Source of the DNA: Isoetes taiwanensis
Lineage: Eukaryota; Streptophyta; Lycopodiopsida; Isoetales; Isoetaceae
Assembly (NCBI GenBank): GCA_021234155.1
Contig: JAJEKV010000026.1
Coordinates: 932,001-996,000, forward strand
Length of the DNA: 64,000 bases
Direction of reading: 5' to 3'
A model generated the notes under the pieces. The model worked only from the letters and a program-made list of their open reading frames with translations, ran no database searches and had not been told where the DNA came from. Position numbers and translations under genes: made by a program. Every line of letters starts with the position of its first letter. Positions within the stretch are counted from its first letter, which is position 1. Below, piece by piece: positions 23,834 to 37,600 of the stretch.

Positions 23834-24025
23834 CTATAGACCACAAGCTTCAATAGCCCAACAAAATCTTGGCGAATCGGTGAGAAACAAGCCTACAATG
23901 ATAACTTTTTGCTTCTCAGGCATCTTCTTCACACTAAAATAGAATTCAATTTTACGGAGCCATGCATTCACATCATCACCTGTAAAATCCCTGCTTGATA
24001 TTACGAAGAATTTTGTTGATTTCAT
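23834..24025 (-). pseudogene. Retrotransposon gag fragment
   Basis: The 63-codon frame contains FTGDDVNAWLRKIEFYF and MPEKQKVIIVGLFL, the start of a plant retrotransposon gag capsid domain. It ends after LTDSPRFCWAIE. No flanking element parts were found. It looks older than the chromovirus. Confidence 0.6.
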
Positions 24026-24814
24026 CTAAAATGTAACACACCTAGGGGGTTGAGGGGTAAATAAATGATTCTTATCCTTAACTTTAGATCAGGCATATTT
24101 AAAAGAATTGTAATGGCGGGGAAACAAATTAAATACGGTATCTATACTAAAGTACGATAAATATCTGAGGAAAAATAGAGGGAGTATATGAACTAGAATA
24201 ACAGAACTACGATTAAAGGAGATAAACTAGATAAGAACTTGTAAGAATAGAAAGATACTTCTTATAATTGAAAAGGAAAGGATATTCTTCTAATTTTAGA
24301 AAAGGGAGATAGTATTAAAAAAGGGCAAAATTTGGAATGTCATAACTCGGCGAGTAATCATCAGAATAGAGCGATCTTGAGCATTCTGAAAAATTCTCGA
24401 AGTCTAGTTTCAGAATTAGGATGGCACCTCCTGTAATTTCTTAAGGAGATATCGCAGAAAAGGTGGACATAAGTCAAATAAGACTGCACGTGGAAGATCC
24501 TCTAGTGGGTAGCCGGAGCCGGATCTTTGGAGTTCCTATTGGAGTTATCTTTTCTTTTGATTGATTATAATTATCTGGTTTCTCTACGACTCATAGCTGA
24601 AAATCCTTTCTGACAAATAAGGGATTGTCCCCAGAAGTTATAAGAACGTAAGATTGCTTATGGAATATCCAATTCGCGGGATGGAAATACTTCAAAGGAC
24701 AGCCAAGGCAAGCAACCCATGTATGCTCGTGCAATTACCATTGGAGATGTAGTTCAGGAGCCCATGCGTGTATATGCAACTACTGATAGATATCAACCTA
24801 AGGCGAGACTAGTG
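24026..24814. other. Non-coding stretch
   Basis: AT-rich sequence without a recognisable gene or repeat, ending at the LINE target site. Confidence 0.5.
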
Positions 24815-24978
24815 TGGTTCATTTTTTTTTTTTTTTGAGGGACGACAAGCTTTATTCACCAACTAAAAACTAGAGCAACATAAAATGCAAAGACAGGATT
24901 ATAACCCAGTGGACAAACCGATCTAACTAAGCACAACCACCTGCCTATGCAAAAGAATGAATCTGAAGGTAAGTATGT

Positions 24979-25091
24979 CAGATTAGTACTTTCTTCTCTT
25001 GATCAAGAGAAGAACAATTGTAAGCCATAACATATGCCAGATTAGTACTTTCTTCTCTTGATCAAGAGAAGAACAATTGTAAGCCATAACA
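24979..25091. repeat. 59-bp tandem duplication in the LINE 3' region
   Basis: The unit beginning CAGATTAGTACTTTCTTCTC and ending GCCATAACA is present twice in a row at 24979-25032 and 25038-25091. Each copy includes the palindrome CTTCTCTTGATCAAGAGAAG. Confidence 0.9.
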
Positions 25092-25134
25092 ATTTTATTT
25101 TGCGCCCACTGAAGAACAATCTCATATGCAGTAT

Positions 25135-25820
25135 CTACGCCCTTAAAGATAAACAACCTCCTTCTCTTCCAAATTGACCATAAAAGCCAGCCACATGCGA
25201 GATGAAAAGTGTAGGGGCGATTATGAGGGTCGAGCAGAGGCGGGGGGTATCCTTTTCGAAAGCAGTGTGCAGCTGGCCGACCGCGAGCTGCGTTTCTCGA
25301 CCGGCGAACTCCCTCCTGCGTGCCTCATGCTGCACTGGAGTAAGATCCCAGCTCACATACAGAGATGTGCCCTTCAGTAACTTGCCATGTCGCAAGATGG
25401 CCTCTCGAACTTCGTGCATCCGCGAACCGCGGAACACCACTACTGGCTGCGGGCACGGGCCGACCCCACACGGGCTGGTCGCAGAATCCCAATGTGTCCC
25501 GGAACAGAAACGCCATGCGCCCAAGGATGCGGTGTGTATCTTCGGGTGAGATTCTTTCCGGCTTTCTTCGGCAGCTCCGAACTACTAGGTTGTGGCTGCG
25601 TCGCCTGCGCACGGAGCTCAGCGTTCGGTGGGGGCACTGGCCCACTCTGGCCTGGTGGCGGCACGCGTGATGATGGTGCGGCAGGGCGGGGCTGCGGCTG
25701 CCGGCATGAGGTTGACCAGGTGACTTCGATTGATGTCTTGCAGGTTGCTGGGCTTGCGGTACTGGTGTGTCATTTGCTGCAACTTCTGTTCTCCGAAGTC
25801 TGGAGCTCAGCTCTTGCAAG
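25135..25820 (-). pseudogene. GC-rich LINE segment, ORF1-like and ORF2 tail
   Basis: Minus-strand frames read EVREAILRHGKLLKGTSLYV and SWDLTPVQHEARRREF, resembling the C-terminal part of L1 ORF1 RNA-binding proteins. Further on, CGWLLWSIWKRRRLFIFKG (about 25195-25150) resembles the end of a zf-RVT region. ORF1-like sequence thus appears to sit between two parts of ORF2, which suggests a rearranged or chimeric copy. Confidence 0.5.
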
Positions 25821-25853
25821 GCTTGGTCCCGGGGTCAGCAACCAAGACCATGC

Positions 25854-26378
25854 CTACCGAAGCCGCTCACACAACAAAAAACAATGCTCAATACTCTCAA
25901 CCCTTTGCTGGCATAAAGGACAGAGCTCTGAGATCTGATTATCCATTTTATGGACTAACCTGTTGACTCTGAGGCATCTATGGATCACTTGCCACCACAA
26001 AACTACTACTTTGGGATGAAGCAGCTTATCCCATACCCATATCCAAACACTTTTCCATTGTGGCTGAGGGACCTGAAGATGCCACCTATTCGATGGAGGC
26101 AGGATTTCAGAATGCAAAAGCAATTTATACACAGAAGACACAAACCGCCCTGGCTGGATATCCTGATGGCAACCCCATACGACTACCTCAATCTGTGGAC
26201 CAGAATCCTGTGGCAACATTGCAGCAATATGATTCCAGATAACTCTGTCCCATCTGTACAACAAGAACTTTGTTCTAAATGCTTCCCATGACATGAGATG
26301 ACCAGACTCATACCAAGCTGCAATAGTGCTTATACCAGCTGCTATCCATCGTCGTTGTGTCTTTAGATGAACAACCAC
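25854..26378 (-). pseudogene. LINE ORF2 C-terminus with zf-RVT domain
   Basis: The frame contains WVWDKLLHPKVVVLWWQVIH, then CLRVNRLVHKM and CPLCQQRVESIEHCFLLC, the CxxC..H..C zinc-binding motif that ends plant LINE ORF2 proteins. The 5' part (RT, endonuclease) is missing. Confidence 0.85.
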
Positions 26379-26391
26379 ACATATGGTTCAT

Positions 26392-27719
26392 GTACCAGGT
26401 AAGTCTGAGAAAATTCTATTAAGTCCTTGATTAAGAAGGTTGTATGATGCCAATTAGAGCCTAATCCTGGAAGTCAAACAATAGTATGGAATAAGCTTGA
26501 CAAAATCTAAAGAAGTGAAAACAATAAAAAGTTGCTTTGTGTTTATGGGATATTTTGCCATACCAAGTATTTATAAGTGCCAGGGGTACGAAGGATTCCC
26601 GAGAGAAATGTTCAAGTGACAGGAAACAGATGATGTGTGTAAGTTACAAATTTGTTTCTACAATTTGAGTTATTTTCCCGTGCTAACCAAACTTAGATCC
26701 TTTACAAACCACAACCTTTGTAAACTCTTAAAATTAACATTCTACAAAAACCATGCCATTACACAGAAATCAATCCCTTTGTCCAAATCATAAGGCCCAC
26801 AAAAGACCCTCTGGAGTAGCTTTTAATGGCATAATGTGGTTTTGATTGTTCCTTTTTTTTTAAAGTCAATGGCCCTTCTTTAGCAAAGCGTGAGCGTACG
26901 CCCATCCGGACCCAAAGTTAGGGTGTTGCTTTTTCCTGGACGAAGAGGAAGATTTCCTGTTCTTATACGAAGCTAAGGCATAGAACGATGGTGGCCAAAG
27001 CAGAACCAATTGCAAGCTACGGGTATTGCGTGATTTTAATTTGTTCCTCGCACCATATGTAGCCACCTTCACTACTAGGTTACAATGGGTTCGAGCCCCA
27101 TAAAATGCGCTACTGCTACTATGATAGAAAACCCATTAACGATTCAAATCCCATTATTGATACATGTTTTTTACTCCACAAATTTCAAGATCTACTTATC
27201 AATGTTGGCAATGGTGCTTTATGCCCTTGTACCTATCACGTGGAGACGCTCCAAGGGAGCAAAATGTCCATCAACATGTATTTATAACAAGTCTATAAGC
27301 TGCAGATATGCTCGTTGCTTATTCCATATTGTGAGCCCTACTAGGTGTTTATGATTGTTGCCTTACACATGCTCCTCTAACCATGCAAACCTTATTTCAA
27401 TATGATTAAAGCAAGTTGAAGTTGAAGAATAGGAATATTGTTGTCATCCCCAAGATCCCAAAAGGTCCAACGTCAACGAGCAACCCCTTGATGCGTTAAG
27501 GTTCCCAAATTTTCTTTTCCTATGATTTTGGCAGTGGTTTGGCGGGAAAAGGGGGTGGGGTTTATTTTTTAGTATGATTTTGTTAGTGGTTTGGCGAAAA
27601 ATGTTAGGGTTTTGGTAGAAAGGAAATTGGCAGTTGTCGTGGCGGCTGTCGTCCGAGCATGGCGGGAAGCCGAGAAGGCCGAGCATGGCCGGATCTGAGG
27701 AGCTCTGCGCCTGAAAACG
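26392..27719. other. Non-coding stretch upstream of REV1
   Basis: There is no gene I can support. At 27090-27106 the sequence ATGGGTTCGAGCCCCAT could form a perfect tRNA T-arm, but the remaining cloverleaf is absent. Confidence 0.5.
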
Positions 27720-28045
27720 TCAGGTGAGAAGCTTGTGGCGCCTGTGAGAAGAAGCGGGAAGAAGCAGGGGAGAAGCGGGAAGAAGCGGGGAGAAGCAGGG
27801 GAGCCGAAAGATGCAGATGTAAGTTGAAACTTCAGGGGATGAGGCGATGCAGGCCTTCTTCAGCTTTGTGAGGGAAGATCCGGCCTCACAGGAGGAAAAC
27901 CAGCTGGAGGGCGAAGTCAGGCGGCGTGAACAGAAGGCTCTGGAGGTCGATTCTTGCATGAAGCTTCGGTTCCAGCTATGGCTACTCCAGCTTGGGTTTC
28001 TAGTTATGGCTACTCCAGCTATGGTTACTCCATCTATGGCAGCTC
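27720..28045. repeat. G-rich minisatellite and TATGGCTACTCCAG repeats
   Basis: A run of GAAGAAGCGGG / GGAGAAGCAGGGG units fills 27745-27805. From 27975 to 28045, TATGGCTACTCCAGC-like units repeat three to four times. The frame could encode YSSYG-type repeats but is not open throughout. No gene is assigned. Confidence 0.6.
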
Positions 28046-28691
28046 CGATGTTGCAGCTCTTATTGGCCAAATTTGGGGACCTGCTTTGCTGATTTTTTGT
28101 TGTTCAAGCATGTAAAATTTCTGATGAAATTGCAGTGGTGTTCTTATCTGTTCTCCACTCTTCTTTGTTCTTATCTGTTCACTTTAAGTTCTTTGTTCAC
28201 TTCAAGTTCTCATCAGTTCTTCACTCTTCACTGTTCTTATTTGTTCTTATGTATGTTTTGTGAATGCAATGGTGTTGGTGCTTTTTTTATGTGTATGGAT
28301 TGAGGTATAGCACGTACGTATATACGTATAATAGCTGTATGGGATGCACAAGTTTATACGTGGGTCTGATGTGGAAATTGCACAGCCCTTGATTTGGGAT
28401 ATTCATGGAACTATACTTGGATCCAATGATCCAAAAAAAGCAATAAGGATAGAGCAATAAGGAATAGTACGCATCTTGTTTGGAATCGAACCCCCTTTCG
28501 GGAGCCAATATTTCGCTCGAACTAGGCTGAAATTGTATTTGCACCACATGGCGAAATATTGTTTGATCGAGGGCAGAAACTGATCCTTTAGAGGCATCCA
28601 AAAATCAAGCGCATTTTCGAACGGGGCCGTTTTGTCTTCCCACTTCTACCAATTTTTAAAAAGGAGAAAGCTTCTCTTCAAGCTTCCAGCG
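28046..28691. promoter_or_regulatory. Upstream region of REV1
   Basis: AT-rich with TTCTTATCTGTTC-type repeats at 28140-28250. It presumably includes the REV1 promoter and 5' untranslated region. No specific element is assigned. Confidence 0.35.
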
Positions 28692-31600
28692 ATGAAGACA
28701 CCCAACAAATCGCCCCAGCAAGGAACTCTGTGGGGATCCAATTCGCCCTCTATAAAACGTCTCAAGTCCTCAAATGAGTCTGCAACTACCAGCAGCTCTG
28801 GTTGGGGAGACTTCGGCAGGTAACTTATTTCAACTTCCCTTTCTTCATTTCTATCTATAATTTCTTTAGCAAAGGAATTCACTTCATGTTCCTCTTTGGT
28901 TGGTCAATTTTAAATGCAGATACATGGAGGGAAAGCAAAGGAAGCTGAGGGAGCAGTTCCATGCTGAGTGTTCCAAGTGAGTAAAACAAGATTTTATATT
29001 TAGATCGTTTTTGTTACTTCTGCTAAATCTCTACAGCATTCTATAGGGACAAGAGCGAACCAGATTCTGGTCCGTTGTTCAAAGGAATTTCCATATTTGT
29101 GAATGGATATACCATACCATCACATCAGGTTGGTAGATGCCTTTCATTATGCAATTGTGCGAAGAAGTTGAAGTTTGATGATGATATCTACAGGAGCTGC
29201 GTTCTTTGATGTTGAATTATGGAGGAACTTTTGAGAATTATTTTTCAAGGCAACGTGTTACTCATATAATTTGTTCGAATCTTCCTAATAGCAAGATCAA
29301 GGAATTCAGGTGAAAAATTGGTCACGTGTAAATTGTGATTTAAGTGGATTCTACATGCATATTTTAACAATAATGGTACCAATTAACAAGATACACAATC
29401 TTATAATACAGAAATCAACAACTTGTGGTAATGTGTCATACCCCTTCTGTTTCCTACATGTAGATATTCCTTCCCTATCTATATGGGCTACATATTTGTT
29501 GCAAATTGGCTTTTCCTCACATTTGATATCGTGTATTCATGAGTCTGCACTTTTCTGCATTTGGAGTGACAAGGATGTATTTTTTATCCAGGTCCTTCAG
29601 CAAGGGTTTGCCAGTTGTAAAGCCAGAATGGATAGTTGAGAGCATCGCTGCAGGAAGAGTTCTTCATTGTAGGTTATCTGTCTTCAAGCATTTGTTCAAA
29701 TTTGATATGCTGAATGCAGTCAATTTTGCCAATTTGCAGATATCGTTTTACTTTAAATTATTTTTGCTAGTCATTTATTGTGATTTGCCTGTAGTTTATT
29801 GAATCTTTGGATTTTTAACATGAGCTGCTGAAACACTCTGATGCCGATAATTAACTTAAGCTAGTAAACTATGCTTAAAAGTTGTTGGGGCACATTCTGT
29901 TATGATGGCAAGTTTTTACTTGTTGCCATTTCCACATTGGAATTCTTATATGAATGCTAAGTGAGAAAGGGATTCAACCAATGGATGTTTTTACTTTACT
30001 ATTTCAATGACACGTTTTCAACACATATTCAATAGATCTCAACGTGGTGACATTGTTTAATTGGTGATACAGGGACAAGTTTTCAACTTGAAAAAGCATT
30101 GCACGGGCAAGTATGCATTCATCAACGCAAGCTTTCTTCCTTCTTTGCATGTGGGAGCCATTACGGGCAAGAAAAAAGTACCACTGTCAGCATCACACCA
30201 GATTCAGTGCAAGGTCATCATTTAAGGACAGCTGATAATGCCAACGATGAAGTCAGTTCTCGTCCGAGTATTGGAGTTAATAATATGGAAGAAAATGCAG
30301 TACCACCAAATTCAAATGCCACTGCATCCATTACTGAAAATGAAGAAGCCTTAGATTCAGACAATGAAACTGGATCTGAAAGTGGAGATGGTTTGGGTAA
30401 CAAGGAGGATGCCAGAGAAAATGGGCAAGTATTTGAGGAGGATAGAAAAATAGAGGGGATGACTGGTCGAATATTTGGCGATGCAAATTTTGTCCAAAAT
30501 TACTTTAAGGTTATATATTGGTCTTTATCCTTAACATATTTTCTACTTATTTTATTATCTGCCAAGTTCTGCGAAGTTGCGAAGCTTGTGGGTATATTGA
30601 TGCGTGGGTATACATGCAGTACTCGCGATTGCATTTCATTGGAACCTGGAGAAACAGGTATCAGGGTCGCACAGAAAATCTTCAAGGGCGAAAACTTCAG
30701 AGTGTGGAAACTGGTGAACCATGTATAATCCATATTGACATGGTGAGATGACACCATTGTTACTCCAGTTCAATAGTGTATGGTGCATTATAATAACCCT
30801 TTTTTGTTACACTTCAGGACTGCTTCTTCGTTTCAGTTGTTGCAAGGAAATATCCCGAGAAGTCTGGAAAACCCCTGGCAGTATGTCATTCTGATAGCTC
30901 TAGGGGCACTGCTGAAATATCATCTGCAAATTATGAAGCTCGTGCATATGGTTATTCTTCACGATCATTTGCTGGAAATTGACTGTTTGATAATATTAGA
31001 TCTAAATCAAATTATTTCTTGACTTGTAGGTGTAAAGGCTGGAATGTTTTTTCGAGATGCTAAGGCACTTTGTCCTAATCTGGAAATATTGCCTTACGAT
31101 TTTGAAGGATATGAAGAGGTGTTTGCGCAAATGCTGCTACTTCTTCTCTTGTGCTTTTCTAACAATAACTTGGATGACTTATGCAGGTAGCTGAGAAATT
31201 CTATGATATTTTGCATCAGCACTCTGATTTAGTACAGGTATTTTTTTAACATTGATCTATTGAAGTATATGGGCTAAAGTAGTTCCTAGATGGCCAGTTA
31301 AAGCCTAGTTGACTTAATTGGAGGAATCCTGTTTTACAAGGATTTAGTCTGATTACTTACTCAAAATCTTCCAACTAATATCCATGTCCAAATTGATTGA
31401 TTCCATCTATGAATATAGATGGACTCCTTTATGGTGTTAGTTCCATAAGAACATGCCTCTTGGTTGTAGTTGCTTTAAATGGCCAAGGAGGGGCAGCAAT
31501 TCTTAAATCCATAGGTCCATAAGTATAGGTAAGAACCAATGCACAAATATGAAAACTTAAAGCGGAAGAATGGATGCCTTGCCTGCCATGGCGAAGTGCC

Positions 31601-34600
31601 CTTCTTGTGATGTTTCTCTACACAAAAAAATCCAGTCCTTCCAGAGCCAATCAGCTGAGATTGGGTTATATATTTAATGTAGCATGGGGAATAAGATGAT
31701 AAGTGGGAAAGCTCTGGAAACATTGGAAACCTCATGATCAATGAATTACTCCCACTCCACAGCTTCTTCCGGGCTGTAAACAATCCCTGTCTAAATTGCG
31801 TCCCCTTCCTCACAATATAAACAGATGATGCAAAGCATAGCATTTCTCCTTTTTCTTATTGACATTTGTCGACCCACTTTTGTATTGGAATTTCTGCTGT
31901 TGCTTGTTTATGTATTTATTCTTCTGCTTCATAGTCTTATGGGTATAGAAAGTTACCTGCATCATTGCTGTTCCATCTAATGTTGCAGGCTGTAAGTTGC
32001 GATGAGGCGTATGTTGATGTCACTGGCTTAGGCGATCCTGATTTGCTTGCATCGACTATTAGAAGAGAAATATACGAGCAAACAAAGTGCATTGCAAGTG
32101 CTGGAATTGCTGCCAATATGTTGCTTGCACGTTTAGCAACTAAGAAAGCAAAGCCCAATGGGCAATATCATGTTCATGCAGCTGATGTGAGTTTGTCATT
32201 CTAGCATTTGAAAGTTGTTCCTTCTGTTATATATGCTACATGGAAAATGATGGAAGCATATAGCCTGTGCATAACGTAGATATGTATATAATGTAGAACT
32301 ACACCTCAGTGCATAATATAGTTGAGCTTTGGGGATGTAATGGTTATTGTAGGACATTTTATGTTTTTTACTTCTTCCCAGACATTATCTTTGGCATTAT
32401 GCTTTTCTGCTTTATTCTGTTTCTTTGGCTGTGCACATTCAATAGTGCAAGCTGAAATTAAGAGGCTGAAAATGTGGGTACCTGACAAGGCATCCCTGCT
32501 GTGCTTCCAAATTATCTCAAATTACAGTCCGTTCTATGCAAATGATCTTCGTTGTGCCTCGTTTTGTAAAGTGCTTTTGTTATCCCAGAGGGCGGCTTCT
32601 AAAGAAATAGCCAACAGATGGATGCTGTGATTATGAACATTGGTACTGGAAAGCATCTACATCCAAATAATTGGGTAGGCTATGGCTATAGTTTCCCAGA
32701 TAAACCATTTAAACAGGTCTTCCTGTCCCTAAAACTTTACAACCCATTTTGTGATTGACATGACATCATATAAGATCTTGTGGTTCATTCTGTCATCTGC
32801 TTTCCAGGATTATTTACAAGTAGAAAGCTTCATTTCTATTTCCAACACATTGATGATGTCTTGTGTAAGGAATCACTTAGGATAGTGGAAGCTTAATAGG
32901 AGGAAGTAATCTATGGTCAAATATGTAGGATTAGTAACCTGTTTGGATTTTCATGCATAAAGTAAATAGGTAGAGTATATACATGTACATCAATGAATGT
33001 AAAATGTATGAAATATGTACATTATCAACGAATATAGAAGTTATGAAAAGGATATGTATTCTCCGTAATATAATAAATATGTTGTAGAGTTCTAATTTTT
33101 TGATGCAACTATTCCAAAAGGTTTTATGAATTCAGCAATTGTTGAGATATAGGGGTTGAGTACATGAAGTGTCTGTAGTGACATCTCATTTATGTTCTTT
33201 AGGAGGCAAAGTTCATTGAAGATCTCCCTGTCGATGAGCTTCCAGGAGTTGGATGGTCTCTACAAGAAAAATTGCTGAAAATGAATGTTCTCAACTGTCG
33301 CCAATTGCGAGATGTCTCCAAGGTACTTCATTTAAAAAAAAACATAACCTTTGTCTAAGGTGGGCCTTTGTTCACATTGTATCATCTTGTCCTCCAGGAA
33401 GTGTTGCAGAGAGAATTTGGATCAAAGACTGGTGAAATGTTATGGCTCTACTCACGGGGCATTGACCATCGGAAAGTGCAAACTGGGCAGGTGCATTGCT
33501 ATTGTTAAGGTTCATTAAGCATAATATTAGTATGTGTGTACTGACAAAGAGTCACAGGGTAGGAAATCTATTGGTGCAGAAGTAAACTGGGGTGTGCGAT
33601 TTACTGGCCCAGATGATGTAAGGTCTATCTCGTTTATTCTTACCCTTCTTGCTCTTATTGATGTTTTCTATACTATTTTTATTTAATAGGCACAACAGTT
33701 CCTCATTAAGCTCACTGAGGAGGTTTCTGCACGTTTGGGTAAGGCCAGAGTCTGTGGTCGTACATTTACTCTTAAGGTGAGTGATAACATCAAATTACCA
33801 ACAAATTTATCATAATTACTTCTTGTTTGATTCAACTTCTTTGTGCTTCTTTAATTGCTTAATTTTTTTTCTAAAATACTGGGGCATGTGGATGTTAAAG
33901 TAGCATGATATTTTGCAGCTTACACGAATGCCATCTTTGAAATCTTCAAATTTTGGTATATTAGCCTGTCGAGCAATTAAACTTAAAAATTTAGAAACAT
34001 ATCAGGTGAAAAAGCGGAAGGAAGGTGCAGAGGAACCTGTAAAGTTCATGGGTTGTGGGAGCTGTGATAATATTAGCCGTTCTGCAACGGTAATCTTGCT
34101 TCTGATGGCTGTATTATTTGTAATTATAACTTCATGCAAGTATAGTCAATTGTCTAAAGCGAGAAAAATAGAGATATAGTAAATTGAAAGATGAGGTAGA
34201 GCTGCTAATTCTGTAGATCAGAGTTATTACTGCTTGTAACATCCTTTTTCATCAAACAGTTGCAACAATTTGCCCTGTAGCAAGGAGTTAAAAAATGTAG
34301 CTTGCCCATGGAAATGGAAAACATGAAGCTCTTGAGGCTGAAAATTATAGACCTGCTTGAGCCTTTTTTTCAACTTGTGGTTGGAGGATGTCAAAAAGAG
34401 AATTCTAGATGCTGGACAAACCTTTCTAGCCCTACTATTGCTAACTTGCTGGTTTCCTAAATGGATGCTTGGATAAATGTAGGATTGGAGGAGGATAGGG
34501 ATAGATGATGCTAAGGTTAGTTTGAGATATGTGGAGCCAAGCCAAAAATAGATGTGAGGTAGGAGGCTAGCTTGGGTGTGCGACTGACCAGTCGAACAGC

Positions 34601-37600
34601 GATGAAAGTTGCCATAGTGGTCCAAGATCCCTGTGTGCAAGGGCTCTCGCTCAACAAATCAAAGGTACGCCGGAAATAGCAGGCTGATGCATAAATATTC
34701 CATCGATCCATCTAGATCATCACTTATGACTTTGGGCTTGAAGGAGGAATTGACGGGAGAGTTCTGGGGACTTCTGGCATGTTAGCTTCCTTCTGGAAGT
34801 TGTCAATTCCATATTTGGGTGGTAAGGCTCATCCCATCCTCTTGCTGTGCATCAGTGTCTCAATCTGTACTGGATAATAAAGACACCAATTTTGCATATG
34901 GAAATTACAAAGTTGAAAATTATAGACCTGCTTGAGCCAATTTTTCAGTTTGTGGTTGGGGATGTCAAAAGGAGAAATTCAAATGCTGGACAAACCTTTC
35001 TAGCCCTAATATTGCTAACTTGGTGGCTTCCTAAATGGATGCTTGGATAAATATAGGATTGGAGGAGGATAGAGGTAGGTGATGCTAAGGTTCCGTCACA
35101 CAATCAGACTGGCTGACTGTGTCGGCCATAGTGGTCCGTGAGTCCCATGTGGAAGGGCTCGCGGTCAACAGATTAAAGGCACGCCAGGAATAGCAGGCTG
35201 ATGCATAAATATTCCATCTTTCCACCTAGATCATCACTTATGACTTTGGGCTTGGAGGAGGAATTGACGGCGGAGTCCTGGGGACTTCTTGCATGTTGGC
35301 TTCCTTCTGGAAGTTGTCAATTCCATATTGTGGTGTGGCTTATCCCATCCTCTTGCTGTGCATCAGTGTCTCAGTCTGTCAGTCTGTACTGGATAATAAA
35401 GGTACCAATTTTGCCTATGGAAATTGAAAAGTTGAAAATTATAGATCTGCTTGGGGAGATGTCAAAAGGAGAAATTCAAATGCTGGACAAACTTTTCTAG
35501 CTCTAATATTGCTAACTTGGTGGCTTCCTAAAAGGATGCTTGGATAAATGTAGGATTGGTTAGGTGATGCTAAGGTTAGTTTGGGATCTGTGGAGCCAAG
35601 CCAAGAATAGATGTGAGGTAGGAGGCTAGCCTGACTGTGTGACTGACCCGTCACACAATCAGACTGGCCTGACTGTGTCGGCCATAGTGATCCGGGAGTC
35701 CCACGTACAAGGGCTCTCGCTCAACAGATTAAAGGTATGCCATAACAGGCTGATGCATAAATCTTCCATCGTTCCACTTAGATCATTACTTATGTTGAGG
35801 GATTGACGGCGGAGTCCTAGGGGCTTCTAGCATGTTGGCTTCCTTCTGCAAGTTGTCAATTCCATATTTAGGTGGTGAGGCTCATGCCATCCTCTTGCTG
35901 TGCATCAGTGTCTGAATCTGTACTGGATAATAAAGAAATCAACCACCCCAAGAAGACAAAAAAAAAGAAAAAAAGAAAACCAAAACCCAAACCCCAATTT
36001 TTGCTAAGTACCTAGTCAACTTTCCTAACAAGTTTTCGCATAATCTCCTCATAGGTTCAAAATGCTGTATGTTTTAGTCTCCTAACAAGTCCCTCAATAT
36101 TTCTTGCTCTTTAATTCGTAGGATTCCATATGATGGCGTCATGTGGAATAGTATTTTGTTTGTGGTATTTATTTGTCAGTAGTAGATAATCTTTTTCTCA
36201 TACGTCCAGCACATTCAAGTTCAAGTCTGACATCTTCAATAAGGAAATTTATCTCAATAACTCATTACTATGCAGCTGCCAATGGCTACTGATAAGTGTG
36301 ATGTTCTTTTGCGTATCACGCGTCAGATATTTGCTTCCCTCTGTCTTGGTATAACTCGACTTTCTATTTCTCTTTCGTCGTTGTTGTCTATTCACTTTTT
36401 CAAGTTTTGCTGGCACTAGATGTACGGGAAGTGCGAGGTCTTGGTCTCCAAGTTTCCAAGCTTGAACCCGTCCAGATGGGAAGACATATGCAAAGTAAGA
36501 CTTTGGAACCATGTTTATCACCTGTCCTTAACTAATATCTTTAAAAAGAGCGTGGCAGTCTACTAAGTAACTTAAAGCAGCTAATGCATTAGAAGCAAAA
36601 CGTTGCTATCTGGTCCTATTCACTTTATATCTCTTTTTGCTATGGTGTGGTGTTCATTTATAGGTGTTTCCATTTGTTGGTCTGCATTGGGTATTTGTGG
36701 TTTGTTTGGTTAAAGTTTTGTGAATTGAATGGGCATACATTAAAGGTACCTTTAATTTCATTGGGCACTCTTAAGGCTCTTTAGGTTCCAGAGCCAGTTC
36801 TCTCTATGAATCTGGAATTAGCCCACTAAAAACGTGAATTAGCCCAAAAGTTTTGATCCCTTAGGAGTGAAATGAGGCTATAAGACCAAATTTCAGCATT
36901 TTCAAGCATTGTTGATAAAGGTTACACAAAAAGCAGAGCTAAATATAGAGAGGTTTTTGCACCCATAACTAAAAGATTGGCAACTAACAAACGCTCATGA
37001 TTAGACCAAAAGCTAAAGGCAATTAGAAAGCTTAGGGAGAATCATTGTTGTTTTAGGTTCAGTTTCAGGGGTGTTAAAAAATGGACTTAAAACATTAAAA
37101 AGAGAGAAATGGCTGAGATATAGCCAGGTCATCATAAAGATACGACTTGTTATAAAAGGTCCCTTTTTATATGACTTTGCTAGGAGCTTACTCGTAATAT
37201 TCCAGAGGGGTATAAAAATTATCTTGTCTTATGCATGGGTGTGATCATCAGTTCTGATCCTCGATAGTATAGTCAAACAGAATGTTTATCCAACCTGTTT
37301 ATCGCCTCAAAACTGGCACCATCCTTCTCATCCATTATCTTTTTCATCCTCGCCATATCTTACTTTGTTCAGCGTTTAACCAGATAAAGCAATATCGATC
37401 GTAGTCATAAACTCCCTGGCTTTGTTTGACTTTGTAGATTTAGAACGTCAAAGAGCATTGGATTGCTGGCTTTTGTCTGGGAATAAGCAAGATAATCCGG
37501 TTATTGCTGGTCTATCGTGTGTTGTACGAGAAGGTAATGTCCTTAACATCAGTCATTTTAAATAAAAGCTTTTCTCACTAATGTTGCTTTTCTGAATAGG

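Larger units (their letters stand above)
24815..26391 (-). mobile_element. 5'-truncated L1-type LINE with 8-bp TSD
   Basis: TGGTTCAT occurs at 24815-24822 and 26384-26391. The insert (24823-26383) begins on the + strand with a T run, i.e. a minus-strand poly-A tail. Minus-strand coding contains the RT zinc-binding (zf-RVT) domain of plant LINEs. Only the last part of ORF2 remains, which is usual for truncated LINE insertions. An internal GC-rich piece looks foreign to ORF2. Confidence 0.85.

Noticed and set aside
25170-25950. Plus-strand GC-rich frames (for example 25387-25938) as a host gene
   Set aside because: They oppose a recognisable minus-strand LINE inside a TSD and show no domain.
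27090-27106. T-arm-like hairpin suggesting a tRNA gene
   Set aside because: Only the T-arm is present. No acceptor, D or anticodon arms could be placed upstream.
30500-30757. Alternative plus- and minus-strand frames over REV1 exons 6-7
   Set aside because: They are shadows of the spliced REV1 reading frame.
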